From Actinobacteria bacterium HGW-Actinobacteria-7 (GTDB lineage: Bacteria; Actinomycetota; Coriobacteriia; Anaerosomatales; PHET01): a DNA stretch of 64,000 bases. Each line of letters starts with the position of its first letter. The stretch's first letter is position 1. Of the stretch, positions 45,419 through 55,494 are shown piece after piece. Made by a program: the position numbers and the translations under genes. The stretch spans positions 1 to 64,000 of the forward strand of contig PHET01000010.1 of assembly GCA_002841275.1 (NCBI GenBank), given 5' to 3'. The notes beneath the pieces were generated by a model. The model did no database searches and was not told where the DNA came from. It was given only the letters and a program-made list of their open reading frames with translations.

Positions 45419-47609
45419 CTGAATCCGCCTCCACTAATCGAGCCAGAAGATCCCGCACTTCATCGACACCGCGTACCGAGAAGCGTGCGTGCGTCGCACC
45501 GCCGCCCACCTTTATCGTCCACGCGTCCTCCGGAGCCATCTCGAACATATCCTCATCGGTTCGGTCATCGCCGATAGCCATCACGAATCCGCCATCCCCT
45601 CGGCCCATCCACCGATGGGCGGCGCTCCCCTTGTTGACCCTCGCATTCTTGACCTCGAGGACCTTGTTGCCTTCCATCACCGCCAGATCGAGGTCATCGG
45701 CGATGCCGGCAAGCTCGTCCTTCAGGTCGAGCACGCGCGCCTCGGCGAGCCTCCGGTGGATCGCCCGGTAGTGCCAGACCAGCGAGTAATCCTTCTCTTC
45801 GACAAACGAGCCCGGTGTGCGATCCACATACATATCGAGCACGGATCTGACGCGTGGTTTCCACTCGTCGCTCATCGGTTCAGCGGTGACCCACTGACCA
45901 TCACGGCCCCGCAACCACACACCGTGTTCGGCCACGAGGTCGATGGGGAGGTCACCGAGCCATTCCTCGAGCGAGGTCCGCTCCCGACCGGAGATCACCA
46001 CGACCTCGTTTCTTGAGTGTGCTGCGAGGTCACGCAGAAGGGAGTGCAACTGCCGAGGCGGGGCTGCGGCCCATGGGGTGTCGGCGAACGGTACGAGCGT
46101 GCCGTCGTAGTCAAGCATGATCAGACGGCTCTCTGAATCGCGATACGCCTTTACCAGCCGATCGCGGGCGGGCTCGTGCAGCCTGTGAGAGTCGTAGCTG
46201 AGCTGCATCAACTTCACGTGTTCCAAGCTGGACAGGAAGTCCTCCGCCCAACGCGTGACGTTGTAGCGGCTCACTCTGAGCTGCATCGAGGCCATGCGCG
46301 CGCACTGTTCCTCATGTGGCATGAGGAGCGCCGCATTCAACGACTCGACCATCGCATCCATGTCGTAAGGATTGACCTGAAGTGCCTCGCCGAGCTCCCG
46401 CGCAGCGCCTGCCATCTCAGAAAGGACGAGAACGCCGCAGTCATCTCGGCGAGCCGCGACGTACTCCTTGGCGATGAGATTCATTCCGTCGCGTAGTGGC
46501 GTGATGAACGCGACATCGGCTGCAGCGTACATGCCGCAGAGTGCATTGAAGGGCAAGGACCGGTACAGGTAGCGCACCGGTGTCCAGTCGATCGTCCCGT
46601 GCTTGCCATTGATCGAACCGACCAGCTGCTCAACGCGCTCCTTGAGCTTCCGATACTCCTCGACACGAGTCCGTGACGGCACAGCGACACAGATGAGCGT
46701 GACTCGATTGCGCCATTCGGGGTACCTGTCGAGGAACGCGTCGTAGGCAGCAAGCCTCTCTGGTATCCCCTTTGTGTAGTCAAGCCGGTCAGCCGATAAC
46801 ACGATCTTGCGACCGAGACTCCCTGACCTGACACGTTCGGCCTGTTTCTGCGCAGCCGGGCTTGCGGCACCCTCGGAGTAGCGCTCGTAGTCGATGCCCA
46901 TCGGAAACGCTTCGGCGGTCACGAGCCGCTCATCGATGACCATGCGGCCGAGTTGGTCTTCGACCGACAGGATCCGCCGCGCGCTGCTCAAGAAGCCGCG
47001 TACGTAGTCGTAGGTGTGAAAGCCGATCAGGTCTGCGCCCAGAAGCCCCTCGAGGATTTCTCGGCGCCAGGGGAGTATGCGAAACACCTCGTAGCTGGGA
47101 AACGGGATGTGGAGAAAGAAGCCGATGCGCGCATCCGGGAGCTTCTCTCTGAGCATCTGAGGCAGCAGCATGAGCTGATAGTCCTGCACCCAGATGGTGT
47201 CACCCGGCTCGGCGACTTCCAAGACCGCATCGCGGTACTTGCGGTTGACGCGCTCGTAGGCCGCCCAGTTGTCAGAGTCGAACTGGGTGTACTGGGCGAA
47301 ATGATGGAACAGTGGCCAGATCGTGCCGTTTGAGAACCCTGCATAGAAGTCCTTGACGTCCCCCGCGGTGAGGAAGACGGGCACGCACCGGTGATCGCTC
47401 TTGAGCTGAGTCCGAATCGACTCCCTCTCCTCGCCGGACAACCGCCGTTCGGCGACCTCCGCCCACCCGACCCACAGGCTGTCATGCACTGCGTGAAATG
47501 CCCCCAGACCGGTGGCCACGCCGCCGACACTACCCTTGACCGAGACGGCACCCGCGCGCTTCTCAACTGATACAGGAAGTCGGTTTGAAACAATGATAAG
47601 ACGAGACAT
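45405..47609 (-). CDS. otsAB: Bifunctional trehalose-6-phosphate synthase/phosphatase
   Basis: The protein has 734 residues starting at [13 protein letters not shown]; the longer frame is a shadow. Residues 1 to about 470 form the GT20 synthase ([21 protein letters not shown] and [14 protein letters not shown]). From about 495 a HAD phosphatase follows: motif [11 protein letters not shown] with Asp500/Asp502 and the late [11 protein letters not shown]. It makes trehalose from UDP-glucose and glucose-6-phosphate through the 6-phosphate. Fused OtsAB proteins are found in several phyla. Confidence 0.93.
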   Translation of the reverse strand: MSRLIIVSNRLPVSVEKRAGAVSVKGSVGGVATGLGAFHAVHDSLWVGWAEVAERRLSGEERESIRTQLKSDHRCVPVFLTAGDVKDFYAGFSNGTIWPLFHHFAQYTQFDSDNWAAYERVNRKYRDAVLEVAEPGDTIWVQDYQLMLLPQMLREKLPDARIGFFLHIPFPSYEVFRILPWRREILEGLLGADLIGFHTYDYVRGFLSSARRILSVEDQLGRMVIDERLVTAEAFPMGIDYERYSEGAASPAAQKQAERVRSGSLGRKIVLSADRLDYTKGIPERLAAYDAFLDRYPEWRNRVTLICVAVPSRTRVEEYRKLKERVEQLVGSINGKHGTIDWTPVRYLYRSLPFNALCGMYAAADVAFITPLRDGMNLIAKEYVAARRDDCGVLVLSEMAGAARELGEALQVNPYDMDAMVESLNAALLMPHEEQCARMASMQLRVSRYNVTRWAEDFLSSLEHVKLMQLSYDSHRLHEPARDRLVKAYRDSESRLIMLDYDGTLVPFADTPWAAAPPRQLHSLLRDLAAHSRNEVVVISGRERTSLEEWLGDLPIDLVAEHGVWLRGRDGQWVTAEPMSDEWKPRVRSVLDMYVDRTPGSFVEEKDYSLVWHYRAIHRRLAEARVLDLKDELAGIADDLDLAVMEGNKVLEVKNARVNKGSAAHRWMGRGDGGFVMAIGDDRTDEDMFEMAPEDAWTIKVGGGATHARFSVRGVDEVRDLLARLVEADSDEAS

Positions 47610-47820
47610 GTCACCCCGTGAGGATTGCCGACGAGCACCTCTCGCTCTACCCCGTGAGAAGCACCGAGCGCACATTCGCACCTACGTATAGATACCCACA
47701 CGTCACGACCATGCCCGAACAAGCCGCCACCCTGCGCCCCAACAGCACTGCGAGTGGGTACCATCTGACGAGAGCCGACTCGCATGCACCCCGCCAGACG
47801 ACCGCCCAAGGAGCTCCCCT

Positions 47821-48069
47821 ATGGCCCCCGACACCCCCACGCTCACTGTCTACTGCCGCCCGTGGTGTCCGGACTGTCGGCGCGCGTTGGCATGGCTCGA
47901 TGAGCACGACATCGCCTACGTCGAGGTGGATGTCGACGCCGACCCAGACGCTCGGAACCGAGCCGCGTCACACAATCTGGGTGCGCTGCACACGCCCACA
48001 TTCGAGCTGGGCGACGACGTCTGCATCGACTTTCGCCCGGAACGGCTCAAAGAGCTGCTAGGACTCTAG
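47821..48069 (+). CDS. Glutaredoxin-like protein
   Basis: The protein has 82 residues, starting after AAGGAG. The thioredoxin-fold motif YCRPWCPDCRRAL carries the CPDC active site, and the cis-proline is in HTPTFEL. Length and motif are those of NrdH/mycoredoxin-type proteins of actinobacteria. It lies alone, divergent from otsAB and convergent with the dehydrogenase gene, so no partner is indicated. Confidence 0.88.
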   Translation: MAPDTPTLTVYCRPWCPDCRRALAWLDEHDIAYVEVDVDADPDARNRAASHNLGALHTPTFELGDDVCIDFRPERLKELLGL

Positions 48070-48081
48070 ATTGCGGATGAC

Positions 48082-49020
48082 CTACTCGCGCGCAGCAACC
48101 TCGACACTGACTCCGCCGAGAACCCCTGCCTCCTCGCGCTCGCTGACCCTCGCGTACAGCAGCCACAGCGCCTGAGTCCCCAGCTCGCTGCCGCCACCAT
48201 CAGAGAGTGCCTCATAGAGCCGTTTGGCGAGTGCGAGTCCGGGCATCTCTCGGCCCATCGCGTCAGCGGATGCCAGGGCTATGCGCAGGTCTTTCACGAA
48301 GTGCTTCACGTAGAAGCCGGGTGCAAAATCGCCGTTCAGCACGCGCGGACCGTAGTTCGTCAGCGTCCAGGTCTGAGCACTGCCCCCCGAGAGCGTCTCG
48401 ATCACTCGCGCCTTGTCGAGCCCCGCCCCTTCGGCATAGCTGAGGCACTCGCACATCCCCAGCATGGTGGCGGCAATGGCAATCTGGTTGGCCATCTTGC
48501 AGTGCTGCCCGGATCCAGGGCCGCCGTGCAGCGTAACGGACTTCCCCATCACCGAGAACACCGGGGCCACACGCTCAAACGCGGCCTCGTCTCCGCCCAC
48601 CATGATGGTGAGAGTCGCGTTTCTTGCGCCCACATCACCGCCGGAAACCGGCGCGTCGAGGACGTTGAGCCCACGGGCGGCGGCAGAAGCCGCGATCTTC
48701 TCGGCGAGAGCTGGAGATGAAGTGGTCATGTCGACGAGCACGGCGCCGTCTCGAGCGGTCTCCACGATGCCTTCGGCGCCCAGGTAGCACTCCTCGACAT
48801 CGGCCGGGAAGCCTACCATCGTGATGACGAGGTCGGCGCCCATGGCGGCCTGCCCGGGCGAGTCAGCCCATGTCGCGCCTCGCGCGACGAGCGGTTCGGC
48901 CTTGGCCTTGGTGCGGTTGAACACGCGCAGTGAGTATCCGGCGTCCATCAGATGCCCGGCCATAGCCGCGCCCATGACCCCGGTACCCACGAAGGCGATA
49001 GTGGTCTGCTCAGGTTGCAT
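48082..49020 (-). CDS. Beta-hydroxyacid dehydrogenase (3-hydroxyisobutyrate dehydrogenase family)
   Basis: The protein has 312 residues from the ATG at 49020 after GAGGGGAA. FVGTGVMGAAMAGHLMDAG is the Rossmann dinucleotide motif, LDAPVSGGDVGA the substrate-binding signature, and GQHCKMANQIAIA contains the catalytic Lys. NRTKAK after the second strand suggests NADP preference, because Arg follows the Asn. The substrate may be 3-hydroxyisobutyrate, tartronate semialdehyde or a gamma-hydroxy acid. Confidence 0.9.
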   Translation of the reverse strand: MQPEQTTIAFVGTGVMGAAMAGHLMDAGYSLRVFNRTKAKAEPLVARGATWADSPGQAAMGADLVITMVGFPADVEECYLGAEGIVETARDGAVLVDMTTSSPALAEKIAASAAARGLNVLDAPVSGGDVGARNATLTIMVGGDEAAFERVAPVFSVMGKSVTLHGGPGSGQHCKMANQIAIAATMLGMCECLSYAEGAGLDKARVIETLSGGSAQTWTLTNYGPRVLNGDFAPGFYVKHFVKDLRIALASADAMGREMPGLALAKRLYEALSDGGGSELGTQALWLLYARVSEREEAGVLGGVSVEVAARE

Positions 49021-49264
49021 GACTGTTCCCCTCGGCAAGAAGAAGCGACATGGCGCGACTCTGCGGCCAGCCGCGTGCCCCGGTCCCTGGGCGCACTCGT
49101 CAACAATACCCCACAGACACCCGGCACACACGTGCGGGCAGGCGCGATACCGCTCACCGAGCAGCTCACCCTTCAGGCGACACACCTCCGCCACCCTCAC
49201 CGGTGCGGCCTATGCTTTGCACCTGCACCCACGGCAGCACCACTCGACCCGATGAGGGCGCGCT

Positions 49265-49510
49265 ATGGCTGAATCACCCTCGATATGTCCCGGACGCGAC
49301 GGTCGCAACCTGACCGCCCAGGAGATCGCTTGCCCTGAGTGCGGCTACTCGGTGGAGTTCTTCTCGGACGAGAAGGCTCGCCGGTGCCCCGGGTGCGGAT
49401 TCCGCGTCAGCCGAGCAACATCGGGCGGTTGCGACCAGTGGTGCGGCTCGGCCGACCAGTGTTCACTGGCGCGCAAGAGCGCACCGGACGATGCTGCGGG
49501 CGGCGAATAG
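49265..49510 (+). CDS. Small zinc-ribbon protein
   Basis: The protein has 81 residues. CPECGYSVEFF and RRCPGCGFRVS give a CX2C...CX2C zinc ribbon; CDQWCG and a later Cys may add a second site. The ribosome site is weak. Its stop is 18 bases from the end of fdhA, to which it converges, and it could serve as a metal- or nucleic-acid-binding accessory protein. No family name is certain. Confidence 0.62.
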   Translation: MAESPSICPGRDGRNLTAQEIACPECGYSVEFFSDEKARRCPGCGFRVSRATSGGCDQWCGSADQCSLARKSAPDDAAGGE

Positions 49511-49528
49511 CCGGCCGCGTCGCCAGAG

Positions 49529-52297
49529 CTACCCGATCTTGCGCACGCTCACCGACGTGACCTTGAGCGACGGGATCTTGGCCACCGGGTCGAGGTCCGT
49601 ACCGGTGATGCGGTTCGCTGGAGCGTCCGCGAAGTGGAACGGCATGAAGACGACGCCGGGTTTCGGACCCTTCCTGCGCATCACGCGCGCATGGGTCTCG
49701 ACCGAGCCGTGCTTGCTCGTGACCTCGACGCGGTCTCCGTCGCAGATACCCAGCCCATCGGCATCGACGGTGTTGATCTCGACGTAGCTCTGGGCGTTGA
49801 GTTCGCACAGACCGGAACTTCTACTGGTCATGGTGTCGGTATGGAAGTTCCAGAGGTGCCGGCCGGTGGTCATCACCAGAGGCCTCTGGGGGGTCACCGT
49901 GTCCGGTGCGGGCTCGAAGTCAACTGCGACGAATGCACCAAGTCCGCGCGTGAACGTCTCGGCATGCAGGATCTCCGTGCCGGGATGGCTCTCGTCCGGA
50001 CAGGGCCACCTCAGATCGCCTTCGGTCTCGAGGCGCCGGTAGCTCACGCCGCCGTACTGCGGAGTGACCGCCGACATCTCGTCCATGACGTCAGCGGCGG
50101 TCGAGTAGTCGGCATCGACGCCCAGCAGCTTCGAGAGGCGCATGACGATCTCGAGGTCGGTGAGCGCCTCCCCCGGCGAGTCGACCACGGGCCAGACGCT
50201 TCTGATACGGCGGTCCGTGTTGGTGAACGTGCCGCGCTTCTCGAGGAAGGACGCTGCCGGCAGAACGACATCGGCGAGTGCAGCGGTCTCGGTCATGAAG
50301 ATGTCCTGTACCACGAGCAAATCGAGCGCCTCGAGGGCCTCGAGCACGTGGGCCTGGTCGGGATCGGCGATCACGGGATTCTCGCCCATGATGTACATCG
50401 CCTTGAGCTCGCCGGCTGTCGCGGCTTCCATCATCTCGACAAGCGTCAGGCCCGGCACCGATGGGAGCTCGGGTTCCATCTCCCACAGCTCACAGACACG
50501 CTCCAGCGAGCCTGCGGAGAGCGGCTGGTAGCCGGGCAGACAGTTGGGCAGGCAGGCGAGATCGCATGCTCCCTGCACGTTGTTCTGTCCGCGCAGAGGG
50601 TTCACTCCCGTGCCGGGACGGCCGATGTTGCCGGTCATCATCGCGAGATTGGCAAGCACACGCACCTGGTTGGTCCCAGATGCGTGCTGCGTGACGCCCA
50701 TCGCATAGACGATGCTCGCCCGCTCTGCTGATCCATACGCCATCGCGAGCTCGCGGATGTCGTCGACGCTGATGCCGCAGGTCTCGGCAGCCTTCTCCAG
50801 GTCATAGCCCACGAGCAACTCTCTGAGCGGTTCGAAGCTCTCCGTCCGAGAAGCGATGAACTCCTCGTCTGCGAGACCTGCGTTGAGGATGACGCTCATA
50901 ACGGCGTTGAGCAGCGCGATGTTCGCCCCGGGGTCGACCGGAAACCACTTCTCCGCATGGTCGGCGAGTCGGATCCGGCGCGGATCGACCACGTAGATTC
51001 GCGTGCCGCTCCGTGCCGCCTTCTTCAGCTCGATGCCGATGATCGGATGAGCTTCGGTGGTGTTCGAGCCGATGACGAGCACGACATCGGCCTGACCCAG
51101 ATCGTCGATCGAGTTGGTCATCGCACCGCTGCCGAATGAGGCGGCCAGACCGGCCACCGTGGAGCTGTGTCAAAGGCGTGCGCAGTGATCGATGTTGTGC
51201 GTGCCGATACCAGCACGCAGCAGCTTCTGGAACAGGTAGTTCTCCTCGTTCGTGCATTTCGCCGAGGCGAGCCCCGCGACCGCCGATCCTGTGTGCTCGT
51301 CTCGGATGGCCGCCAGCTTCTGGGCGACAAGAGAGAGCGCCTCGTCCCACGTCGCCGGGGTCAGCTCTCCGTCGCGGCGCACGAGCGGCGTCGTGAGCCG
51401 GTCGGGATGCTGCGCAAAGCTCCATCCGTAGCGCCCCTTCGCGCATAGGTTGCCGTAGTTGGGGCCCTTGTCGAGCGGCGCGCGTGCGCCCACGATCTGG
51501 CCGCCCTTGGTCGCGAACTCGATGGCGCACCCGACACCGCAGTAGCCGCAGGTCGTTTCGGTCCAGGTGACCTCCCACCGGCGCCCGCGGAAGCGGCCGA
51601 CCCGGTCGGTGAGCGCGCCCGTGGGGCAGGTCGAGACGCACTGCCCGCAGAACTCGCAGCCTGCGTCGAGCAGGGAGACCGAGGAAGGCGTGTCAGGCAG
51701 GGCGTCGAAGCCGCGCTTCGTGTGGCCCCACACGTGGCAGCCCTGTACCTCATCGCAGATACGCACGCACCGCCCGCACGAGATGCATTTCGCCGGATCG
51801 CGCGCGATGAGCGGGTTGGGGTCATCGACCTCTGAGACGTGCTTGGCGCCCTCGAAGCGCGAGGTCTCGATGCCGAACTCGTATGCGAGGTCCTGCAGTC
51901 CGCACCCCCCGCTCGCCTCACACGTCAGACACTCGACCTTGTGATCCGAGAGGAGCAGCTCGACAAGGTCGGAGCGCAGCGCCCTCAGAGTCTCGCTCGT
52001 GGTGGTCACCGCCATGTCCTGTGCCACCACCGTCGTACACGAGGTGGGATAGCCGCGCATGCCCTCTATCTCGACGATACACAGACGACACGCACCGTAC
52101 GGCTCCAGCCGGGGATCATGACAGAGCGTGGGGATGTGGACGCCTGCTTCTCGGCAGGTCTCCAGCACCGTCGCTCCCGGACGCGCGGTGACCACGCGGC
52201 CGTCGATGGCGAGTGTGACCATCGAGCCCTCGACCACGCCGGTCGCCTGCGCACCTGTGGCGACGGCGGACGTGTTGATGATGCCGCGGGTGTTCAC
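49529..52297 (-). CDS. fdhA: Formate dehydrogenase catalytic subunit, selenoprotein
   Basis: One gene of 922 residues that reads through the in-frame TGA at 51170-51172 as selenocysteine (residue 376) in DHCARL-U-HSSTVAGL. The start is a GTG after AGGGAG at 52297. Domain order: [2Fe-2S] plant-type domain (LCHDPRLEPYGACRLC), NuoG-like His/Cys cluster (VECLTCEASGGC), two 4Fe-4S clusters (CISCGRCVRIC and CEFCGQCVSTC), then the molybdopterin domain with its own cluster (CGYCGVGC), Sec376 at the metal site, and a C-terminal dinucleotide-binding domain from about 800. The length is that of clostridial NAD(P)-linked FdhA. CO2 is reduced to formate or the reverse. It is followed on the same strand by nothing in the window and preceded by nuoF- and nuoE-like genes. 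Confidence 0.93.
51133..51172 (-). promoter_or_regulatory. Bacterial SECIS element in fdhA
   Basis: Immediately after the TGA the minus strand has GGTGGCC, a GGTCT loop (51147-51151) and GGCCGCC, a 7-bp stem with one G-T pair. The loop starts 21 bases from the T of the TGA. The E. coli fdhF element has the same GGUCU loop at the same distance. This structure binds SelB and lets the ribosome insert selenocysteine. Confidence 0.85.
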
Positions 52298-52307
52298 TGC
52301 AGGCTCC

Positions 52308-54122
52308 CTAGACTCTGATGATGGCGTCGAACGGACATTTCGCCTCACAGATCCCGCATTTCACGCACGTGTCGGGATCGATGGTGTACTGCTCCTTGAT
52401 GACGCTGGAGATCGCGTTGACCGGACAGTTCTTCTTGCACACGCCACAGCCTTTGCACTTCTCGGGAATCACCGCGTATGTGGAAAGCGCTCCACACGCA
52501 TGCGCCCGGCACTTCTTCTCTGAGATGTGCTCCTCGTACTCCTCTCGGAAGTACTTGAGCGTGGTCAGCACCGGGTTGGCCGCTGTGCCGCCCAGCGCGC
52601 ACAGCGACGTGCTGCGCACCAGATTGCCCAGCCGCTCCAAGGTCTCGATGTCCCCCGGCTGACCGTGGCCCTCCGTGATACGGGTGACGATCTCGAGCAT
52701 GCGCTTGGTGCCGATGCGGCACGGGACGCACTTGCCGCATGACTCGTCTTGGGTGAACGCGAGGAAGTAGCGGGCGAACTCGACCATGCAGGTCGACTTG
52801 TCGACCGCGACCAGCCCCCCTGAGCCGACCACCGCACCCACGGAGGCCAGCGCGTCGTAGTCGATGTGCGTGTCGAACAGGCTCGCGGGCAGACAGCCCC
52901 CGCTGGGGCCGCCGATCTGCACCGCCTTGATGGGGCGCTCACTCGAACTGCCGCCGCCGATCTCGTGGACCATCTCACGGACGGTGAGCCCCATGGGCAC
53001 CTCGACGAGCCCAGTGTAGTGCACATGGCCCGTCAGCGCGAAGACCTTCGTGCCTTTCGAGTTGCCGGTGCCGATAGCGGCGTACGCCTCGGCCCCGTTT
53101 GCGACGATCCACGGGATGTTGGCGAGCGTTTCGACGTTGTTTATGCAGGTCGGCCGGTTCCACAGTCCCGATGTCGTGGGAAAGGGAGGACGTGGCCGAG
53201 GCATTCCTCGGCGTCCTTCAACCGACGCGATGAGCGCGGTCTCCTCGCCGCACACGAACGCGCCAGCACCCTCCCGTATCGAGACCGAGTAGGAGAATCC
53301 CGACCCCATGATGTCCTTGCCGAGAAGCCCGCGTGCTTCCGCATCGGCGATCGCCTTGCGCAGCCGTTTGACCGCGAGCGGGTACTCGGCGCGCACATAC
53401 ACGTAGCCCTCGCTAGCTCCGATCGCGTAGGCGGCGAGGGCCATGCCCTCCAGTACCGCGTGCGGGTCCCCCTCAAGCACGGCCCGGTCCATGAAGGCCC
53501 CGGGGTCACCCTCGTCGGCGTTGCAGCACAGGTACTTGAGGTCACCTTCTGCCGCACGCGCGAGTTGCCACTTCATCCCTGTCGAGAAGCCCGCACCCCC
53601 GCGACCGCGCAGCCCGGAGTCGCGGACCATCTCGATGACCTGCTCGGGGGTCATCGTCGCGAGCGCCGTGGAGAGCGCTACGTAGTCGCCCGCGGCAAAC
53701 GCGCTGTCCAGGCTCTCAGGGTCGATGACGCCGCAATTGCGCAGGACTATCCGCTGCTGTCGGGCGTTGAACGGGACGTCCGCGTAGCGTGCGATCGAAT
53801 CGGCGCCCGGTGATTCTCGGAACAGAAGCGGCTCGACAGGTTCGCGGTCGCCCAGGACCGAAACGATGATGCGGTCGGCAGCGTCGAGATCGACAGCCGG
53901 ATAGAAGACGCCGTCGGGGCCCACCACCACGACCGGACCGCGCGCGCACAGCCCGTGACAGCCCGTCTTGATCACACGCACCGAACCCGCAAGCCCGTTG
54001 CGTGCGATGGCCTCCTCGAAACGTTGCGCGATCTGCAGCGAGCCGTTGGCTACGCACGCAGAACCCGCGCAGACGCGTACCTCGTAGGCGGCCCTGGGCG
54101 TGGATGTGTCCGGTGCGATCAC
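52308..54122 (-). CDS. NuoF-like flavoprotein subunit of NAD(P)-linked formate dehydrogenase
   Basis: The protein has 604 residues from a GTG overlapping the NuoE-like stop. The N-terminal [2Fe-2S] thioredoxin-like domain has CAGSACVANGS and CHGLCARG. The NuoF core has the FMN/NADH loops GRGGAGFSTGMKW and CNADEGDPGAFMDR, then the 4Fe-4S ligands in CGKCVPCRIG. Two C-terminal 4Fe-4S sites follow (CKGCGVCKKNC and CVKCGICEAKC). Thus electrons pass between NAD(P), FMN and the FdhA clusters. The layout is that of the HydB/HndC subunits of bifurcating hydrogenases and formate dehydrogenases, so ferredoxin coupling is possible. Confidence 0.9.
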   Translation of the reverse strand: MIAPDTSTPRAAYEVRVCAGSACVANGSLQIAQRFEEAIARNGLAGSVRVIKTGCHGLCARGPVVVVGPDGVFYPAVDLDAADRIIVSVLGDREPVEPLLFRESPGADSIARYADVPFNARQQRIVLRNCGVIDPESLDSAFAAGDYVALSTALATMTPEQVIEMVRDSGLRGRGGAGFSTGMKWQLARAAEGDLKYLCCNADEGDPGAFMDRAVLEGDPHAVLEGMALAAYAIGASEGYVYVRAEYPLAVKRLRKAIADAEARGLLGKDIMGSGFSYSVSIREGAGAFVCGEETALIASVEGRRGMPRPRPPFPTTSGLWNRPTCINNVETLANIPWIVANGAEAYAAIGTGNSKGTKVFALTGHVHYTGLVEVPMGLTVREMVHEIGGGSSSERPIKAVQIGGPSGGCLPASLFDTHIDYDALASVGAVVGSGGLVAVDKSTCMVEFARYFLAFTQDESCGKCVPCRIGTKRMLEIVTRITEGHGQPGDIETLERLGNLVRSTSLCALGGTAANPVLTTLKYFREEYEEHISEKKCRAHACGALSTYAVIPEKCKGCGVCKKNCPVNAISSVIKEQYTIDPDTCVKCGICEAKCPFDAIIRV

Positions 54123-54628
54123 CTGCTCGCCTCCGCGCGGAGCACTCTGGCCAGCTTGCGCGCGCCGCCGGCGTCGACCTGACCGTGCACCTTCTCGTCG
54201 ATCACGACCACCGGGGCGAGCCCGCAGCAACCCACGCACGCCACCGCTTCAACGGTGAAGTTCAGGTCCGCCGATGTCTCCCCCAGTGATACGTCCAGCT
54301 CGTCGGTGATGGCTCGGGTGACAGCGGGAGCACCGGCAACATGGCACGCGGTGCCCTGGCATATCCGCACAACTGTCTTGCCACGCGGCATCAGGTGGAA
54401 CTGGGTGTAGAACGTCGCGACCCCGTACACCTCCGAAAACGGCGTCGAGCGCTTCTCGGCGATCTCACGCAGCACGTCGAGCGGGAGGTATCCGTAGAGC
54501 CCTTGGGCATGCTGCAGCACGGGAATGAGCGCGCCATCGTCCTCGGCGTACTGAGCCAGGACGGGCTCGAGCAGGCTCAAGTCGACTCTCTTGGCTTCGG
54601 GTGCGCAGTTGCAGGCGTTTTGGGTCAT
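54119..54628 (-). CDS. NuoE-like [2Fe-2S] subunit
   Basis: The protein has 169 residues. A helical N-terminal part (ALIPVLQHAQGLYGYLP) is followed by the thioredoxin-like [2Fe-2S] domain with ligands CQGTACHVAG and CVGCCGLAP. It is the HydC/NuoE partner of the NuoF-like subunit. It overlaps that gene by four bases and completes a three-subunit FdhABC-type enzyme. Confidence 0.93.
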   Translation of the reverse strand: MTQNACNCAPEAKRVDLSLLEPVLAQYAEDDGALIPVLQHAQGLYGYLPLDVLREIAEKRSTPFSEVYGVATFYTQFHLMPRGKTVVRICQGTACHVAGAPAVTRAITDELDVSLGETSADLNFTVEAVACVGCCGLAPVVVIDEKVHGQVDAGGARKLARVLRAEASR

Positions 54629-54639
54629 GGGCGCGGTTT

Positions 54640-55464
54640 CTAGTCGAGGTATGAGTCGCAGTACAGGACCTCATTACGCAGTACGGAGATGGACTTCTCT
54701 AGCTCGTCTGTCAGCCGCAGCTCCGAGGGAGCCGTGCGGGCGACCAGCATCTGCAGCTCGTCGTTGGGATCCATGATCGCCGAGGAAAGTCCTGCCGGAA
54801 TCAGGATCGCGAGCAGCGCGGCGGCCATGGGCGACTTCGCGTGTTCGGGACAGCCGTTGTAGATGTTCGAAAGCCCGATGGTGGTCTTGAGCGGCGGTTC
54901 GTTCAGGTGCCCGAACAACGCGATGGCTTCGGCGGCTTCGACGGCCTGCTGCTGGGCGACGCCCACAGGGAGCAGAAGCGGGTCAAGATAGACGCGGTCC
55001 AGTGGCACGTCGAACTCCATCAGGGCGGCCATGATCGTCATGGCCGCCTCAACGCGCTCGTTGGCGTCGCGGCTCACGCCCTTCTCGGTCATACACAGAC
55101 CGATGATCTCCGCCTCGTAGGTCTTCGCCATGGGCAGGAATGTCTCGAGGCGGGAGCGCTGGGCCGATGTCGAGTTGATGATCGGCTGCAGCTTGGCCAC
55201 CTTGAGCCCGGCCTCCATGGCCTCGGGGTTCATGGTGTCGAGGCACAGTCGGGTGCCGGGGACCGCCTCCTGGACGACGCCTACGACCCACTCCATCATC
55301 TCGGGGCCGCCCTTGGTGGCCGGACCGAGGTTGATGTCGAGGATGTCCGCCCCGCCCTCCACCTGCCTGAGCGCCATCTCCTGGATCGGGCCGGGGTCGC
55401 GCTCCCGCATGGCCGGGCCGATCGTCTTGCTCATGATGTTGACCTTCTCACCAATGACGAGCAT
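54640..55464 (-). CDS. acsE: Methyltetrahydrofolate:corrinoid/iron-sulfur protein methyltransferase
   Basis: The protein has 274 residues, 6 bases after AAAGGAGG. It is a TIM-barrel pterin-binding protein: GEKVNIMSKTIG, DINLGPATK, LDTMNPEAMEAG and the conserved INSTSAQ. The length is that of Moorella AcsE, clearly shorter than MetH. It moves the methyl group from CH3-THF to the corrinoid protein. Placed between the nuoE-like and cooC genes, in the Wood-Ljungdahl operon. Confidence 0.92.
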   Translation of the reverse strand: MLVIGEKVNIMSKTIGPAMRERDPGPIQEMALRQVEGGADILDINLGPATKGGPEMMEWVVGVVQEAVPGTRLCLDTMNPEAMEAGLKVAKLQPIINSTSAQRSRLETFLPMAKTYEAEIIGLCMTEKGVSRDANERVEAAMTIMAALMEFDVPLDRVYLDPLLLPVGVAQQQAVEAAEAIALFGHLNEPPLKTTIGLSNIYNGCPEHAKSPMAAALLAILIPAGLSSAIMDPNDELQMLVARTAPSELRLTDELEKSISVLRNEVLYCDSYLD

Positions 55465-55494
55465 GAGTCCTCCTTTGAGGGTCCGTGAATCCGG

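Noticed and set aside
51170-51172. TGA in the middle of the formate dehydrogenase as a sign of a pseudogene or two genes
   Set aside because: The flanking residues match the selenocysteine site of FdhA, both halves are otherwise intact, and a SECIS hairpin with a GGTCT loop follows at the correct distance.
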